From NCBI GenBank assembly GCA_020091685.1, contig CM034610.1, positions 14,016,724-14,080,723 of the forward strand: a stretch of DNA of 64,000 bases. Direction: 5' to 3'. The notes below the pieces were generated by a model. It worked only from the letters and a program-made list of their open reading frames with translations, made no database searches and was not told where the DNA came from. This DNA is from Lutjanus erythropterus. Taxonomy: Eukaryota > Chordata > Actinopteri > Lutjaniformes > Lutjanidae. This document shows, in pieces, positions 59,979 to 64,000 of this stretch (the first letter of the stretch is position 1; each line of letters opens with the position of its first letter). Position numbers and translations under genes: made by a program.

Positions 59979-60760
59979 AGAATTCTAAACTGTCCGAGCA
60001 GAAATTAGTTTAGATTTTTTTTTTTTTCTGTTCAGGTTGTTGTACTTCAAGAATTTCCTTTGGGATTAATAATAAATTCAATCTTATCTTGATGAATAAT
60101 GAGAGGAAGTCAAAGTTTTCAAGCTGTAAATATTACATAACACAGCGTGGTGACTGGATAAATGTATTAACATATCAAAAATGTTTTTCACTTACATATA
60201 CGCTTGTTTACTGCTCTGTTATTGATTCCAGATTCCACTCTCTGAAATGTTTGTTATCATTGATTCCTCTTTGCTCTTCATTTCCTGGCCTGTGAAGTGC
60301 CTCTCATCTCTGAACTCTCTTCTCAGCAGGCAGAGTGTGTTTTTGCTGAACATATTTGTCTTGTATCACATAGTTGTGTTTAGGGGCGGCTGGATTGATC
60401 CACAATGTATTGATATTACAGATATAAAGTATAGATTTTAATATCCATACCAGCCAGTCAGTATATATCAAATATTAGATGACATCCTGGGCACATGAAC
60501 ATTCTTCTTCCTGTTGTAATATTTGCATCTCTGCTGCTGTTGTGTGCTTACATGCAGTGATCGTTCACATAATAGACAATTCTTAATTTACCTTGAAAAA
60601 CTGTCTTGTGTTTAAACATGCATGTAATTAAGTAATTATCAGAGAATGGTAAAAAGAGGTGCCTCGTGTTTGACAAATTATTTGATAGTAATATACAGAG
60701 TAGTAGCTTATTATTAATTTCACACCCTCACATTGTACAATAGCTGCTTTTAAACAAAGG

Positions 60761-61310
60761 CTGGATTGCACCAACATGATTTAATTTTTCAGACTCGATC
60801 ATTGTTTAACTTTAAATTATGTCGCATGAAACTTATACCAGCTTAGAATTAAGAAAGATTAAATTCAAACGTCTCTTTAAGACATTTTACCTTGATTAAA
60901 TTTCATTCTGTTGCAGCAAACTTAAGACTCCAATTTAAAATGTGATCCAGTCTTAACTTCAAACTTGGTTTAACTAGTAATACTGCTGTCTTCTTGAGTT
61001 GGATTGAGATAAACAATCAAGTTTCTAGACTTAAAAGGTTTTTGGATTTTGTTAAGGTCAAAATTTCCCTCCTCCTTCATACCAGGTCCTGACAGCACTC
61101 ATATTTATTTGCGTATTATTTATTTACTTTAATTTGGGTTTAAGCAACTCCATATTGGTTTAACAGTAATTTTAGTTTTAAATCACTGAACTTGGCCTTA
61201 CTAAACTGAGATTAGGTTTTAACTGTGCAACAGAGCTCTGGATTTACTCATTTTTGAATCTGGTTGAGCGCTGATCTCATATTAAAATCATCTTCGTTGG
61301 TGCAATCCAG
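60761..61310. mobile_element. 550-bp MITE with perfect 15-bp inverted ends
   Basis: CTGGATTGCACCAAC at 60761-60775 and its exact reverse complement GTTGGTGCAATCCAG at 61296-61310. The interior is full of diverged TTAAATT / GGTTTAAC motifs and has no ORF. No clear target duplication, so the family is open. Confidence 0.6.
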
Positions 61311-62654
61311 TCAGAGAGACTGAACGCTGGTGATCCTGACCATGGTGTGACCTGTTATCTGGTTGAAACCAAATTTTCTGGCATCCCTGGTTGTGTTTGT
61401 GTGCTTGTTTCCACTCCCTGTTTGAGTCCCCACCTCTTCTACCAGCCCCCCCTCCCTTCACTCCACCCTTCTTTTTCTAAAAATGTCCTTCTGTTCTCCC
61501 TTCTTCGGCCTCCCATCTTCCTCCAAGGCAAGCCTCCTCCCCAGCCCACCCAACACCCGCCCCTCTCCTGCTCATTAGCTCCCACCTAACCTCTGTGGCA
61601 CTGAGGTGGTAAGCTTCACTGACCCCAGCAGAGACACCGTGGAGGATCCTCAACATGTTGACAGCATAAGGAGCTGTCAACCACTGTCTTCTCTTGTGTT
61701 CTTAGGACACTCTGCTTCATCTGATACCAAAGGTATGACTGCTAAAATATCTGCCAAAGTCTTTGCTGTGGTGACGTCATCTTCTTCTTTGTATGGAAAG
61801 CATGGCACAGCAAGGTGAAAATGTGATAATGCTCTGGCCAGATAGTCAGTGGAAGGACTTTGCATGCTGCAAACTTAACAGTATCGCGGTCAGATATGTG
61901 AGGAGAGTAGAGCAGAAGACCTGTCCTCTCATGGGAAATCTGTTCATTTCCAACCACAAGCCTCCCTGGTGCTCTGTAGATATGAAGGAACTAATTAGAT
62001 ATAGGCCTTTCAATTTTTGTCTGCAGACATGATAAGGCTAAATCATTCCCCGACAACATGTAGTATGAAATTGAAAAGATACAGAGTTCCTCAAAGTGGA
62101 GAAAAAGTTGTTTTCATGTCAGACTGGAATGAATAGTCTTCTGAGTAGAAAATAGTGTCTCGGTGTGATAAAGTAAAGCATTTATTGTTCAGTTAAGTTG
62201 AGAAGAGTTTCTGCGCGCAGCACAGACTTTTCAAGGCCAGGTTAAACACTGCTGTACTTTAGAGTCAGGTAGATAAACAGGAAAAATAAATTACAGGTAA
62301 ATAAATCAAGGACACCTTCATGCGTACATGACTTTCATGATTAATAACTTATTCTTGGATGTTGTTTTACAGTAAATTCTGAAGGAGACATGTGAGTGAC
62401 TGGTGTGTGCCACGAACAAATGATCACATTTCTCTGCCCTCTTATTTTCCCTTTGTGTAAGGCCAGCTAAATAAATCGTGTTACATGCAAGATGCAAGTG
62501 TGGAGACGGAGGATTTGTCAACAGCAGAGGCATGAGGATGATGATGATGTAACATGGAGAACATGCCTAATAATGAAACCTCTGCCTGGCTGAGATCTGG
62601 AGGTCTGAGATTTGGGTGATCCTCCCTGTCATGAGAGTTTCCTTTCATCAGGGC

Positions 62655-62656
<2 letters not shown>

Positions 62657-62727
<71 letters not shown>
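62657..62727 (+). repeat. (GT)n microsatellite
   Basis: Uninterrupted GT run of about 71 bases. Confidence 0.97.
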
Positions 62728-62728
<1 letters not shown>

Positions 62729-63549
62729 CAATCCTAGTCTTTAGTGTAGAGTGTGTGTCTCCTTCACACTGTTGCTAACTAAATATTTATTATGCCCGGA
62801 GGGGATCATGTAATCGCCTCCATGTGTGCATGTGTGTGTGTCTAATCTCAAACACATATATTCATATATTCTAATTTTGGGATAGTAACTCATTATTTTC
62901 AGACATTAACCCTCATACACATTTTTGTGTTTTTGAGTTTTGTTTTCACAACTGTTTTGGCTGTGTTCATGCATATGGCATAAAATTTCACAAGGCTTTT
63001 TTGGTCAATTTTTGAAATTCACTATCAGTTTAGGTCTAAAAAACATTGTGTCAGAAATTTACTCCCTTTCAGTTCCATTGACTTCCATTAAAACCACAAC
63101 TATTTGATCCCCTTAAAAAAGACCTTAAAAAGTGATTTTTCCCCCCCAATTTTTTTGCCTATCCAGTGTGAAAGATGATTAAAAATGCAAAAAAATAAAA
63201 ATAAAAAATCCCATATTTGCCTTTGGTTTCCACCCTTGAACTCTATTGATTCTGCAGGCTCCTGCAGAACAGCTGAAATAATGAATTCAACTTAAGTGGT
63301 TTCTATCTGTTGTCAGTGATGTCAGCATCTAGTTTATATGTATGTTTAACAAATTAGTTTGTGTGTGCATCCAAAGTACAGACATTAAAATCCATATGGA
63401 TGAAAATAGCTCACTGTAAACCCATATGTGAAATGTAACCTGAGTTTGAGTTTGACTTTTGCTTTGAACACAAGTTCAACCCAAGTTCATCTAAGTTCAG
63501 AGTCCCGTGATTGATCAAGTAATAGAAACGTTGCATTTTGCAGCAGCAC

Positions 63550-63553
<4 letters not shown>

Positions 63554-63580
<27 letters not shown>
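63554..63580 (+). repeat. (CA)n microsatellite
   Basis: Short pure CA run in ACACACAC context just upstream of the minisatellite. Confidence 0.9.
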
Positions 63581-63586
<6 letters not shown>

Positions 63587-63720
63587 TGCACACACCTTCA
63601 TGTAATAAGAGCATCATGTGTCAAAGATGCAGCAGTGTGGGAAAAGTAAAACAAAGTCCAGTTTGTTTAGATTTTGAGAATAGTGACTTTGTGCAGGTGC
63701 TCTCACAGAAAAAGTATAGT

Positions 63721-63804
63721 GTAGGTGTAGGTAAGTAGGTGTAGGTGTAGGTAAGTAGGTGTAGGTGTAGGTAAGTAGGTGTAGGTGTAGGTAAGTAGGT
63801 GTAG
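63721..63804 (+). repeat. 20-bp minisatellite, 4.2 identical copies
   Basis: The unit GTAGGTGTAGGTAAGTAGGT is repeated four times without a mismatch, followed by GTAG. Each unit contains a G-rich strand and a GGTAAGT splice-donor-like core. The unit itself consists of GTAGGT-like sub-repeats. Confidence 0.97.
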
Positions 63805-63888
63805 CCAGCAGTCATGGATGACTGAAAGCACAAACCCCAGCTGATCAAGGATTACATCCTCTGGAAGGGAGGGGTCGACACCCTGGAT

Positions 63889-63911
63889 CGGGTATTTATT
63901 TATTTATTTAT
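63889..63911 (+). repeat. (ATTT)n short tandem repeat
   Basis: GTATTTATTTATTTATTTAT run, about five units. Confidence 0.85.
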
Positions 63912-64000
63912 GTGCTTGCCTGTGATAAATTTAGTGTTTTTATATCCAGTAGTCTATTTCTTGCATTTATATAAAGATTGAATGATATATTTGTGTAAGC

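Larger units (their letters stand above)
61311..64000. other. Downstream intergenic DNA
   Basis: C/T-rich patch at 61430-61580, microsatellites, a minisatellite, and a patch at 62900-63220 that looks like a common fish repeat (CATTAACCCTCATACACATT). The ORFs at 61347-61589 and 61606-61818 have no recognisable domain. Confidence 0.5.

Noticed and set aside
61606..61818. Possible exon of a downstream gene
   Set aside because: Only weak splice-like signals, no homology recognised; mentioned just as a micro-exon curiosity.
63721..63804. CRISPR-like regular repeats
   Set aside because: Units are contiguous with no spacers, and this is a vertebrate genome; it is a minisatellite.
63621..63848. Minus-strand ORF with Tyr/Thr/Leu/Pro repeats
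   Set aside because: Translation of the 20-bp minisatellite; not a repeat protein.

Overview
This is vertebrate genomic DNA, and everything in it points to a teleost fish. It holds long introns, (CA)n/(TG)n microsatellites, and a dense mix of hAT-like, Tc1-like and L2-like repeats of kinds familiar from fish genomes. There are no bacterial-style operons. Species cannot be fixed from the sequence; a spiny-rayed (percomorph) fish is a reasonable guess.

The window is dominated by one plus-strand gene, calpain-15 (capn15, the small optic lobes/SOLH homologue). I rebuilt its coding region as eleven exons (E2 to E12) from 22236 to 54160. Every exon has GT/AG borders and every phase joins, giving 3456 nt of CDS including the stop and a 1151-residue protein. 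The order is six RanBP2-type zinc fingers in a disordered N-terminal half (all in one large exon), a calpain cysteine-protease core with Cys614, His779 and Asn799, and a C-terminal SOL-homology region. A candidate upstream exon E1 (to 5588) splices in frame to E2. It would add a 67-residue N-terminus beginning with an N-myristoylation-type MGSSAS motif.

Layout: 1-3150 is upstream DNA full of degenerate transposons. 3180-4290 is a CpG-rich candidate promoter/first-exon region with a perfect NRF1 palindrome. 5370-5588 is candidate exon E1. 5589-22235 is a 16.6-kb intron with a TA-flanked Tc1-like relic, a hAT-like element and non-repetitive blocks that could be regulatory. 22236-23892 is E2. 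23893-35556 is an 11.7-kb intron holding the cleanest transposon of the window, an 837-bp hAT MITE with a perfect 8-bp target duplication. 35557-54160 holds E3-E12, with repeats in several introns, some ending within about 30 bp of splice sites. 54161 to about 58800 is the likely 3' UTR and downstream region, with a candidate poly(A) signal at 58791. The rest is intergenic with MITEs, microsatellites and a 20-bp minisatellite.

No second protein-coding gene, no tRNA/rRNA and no CRISPR-like array was recognised. The main points for follow-up are the possible myristoylated isoform, the sixth zinc finger, and three consecutive frame-neutral exons carrying active-site residues.
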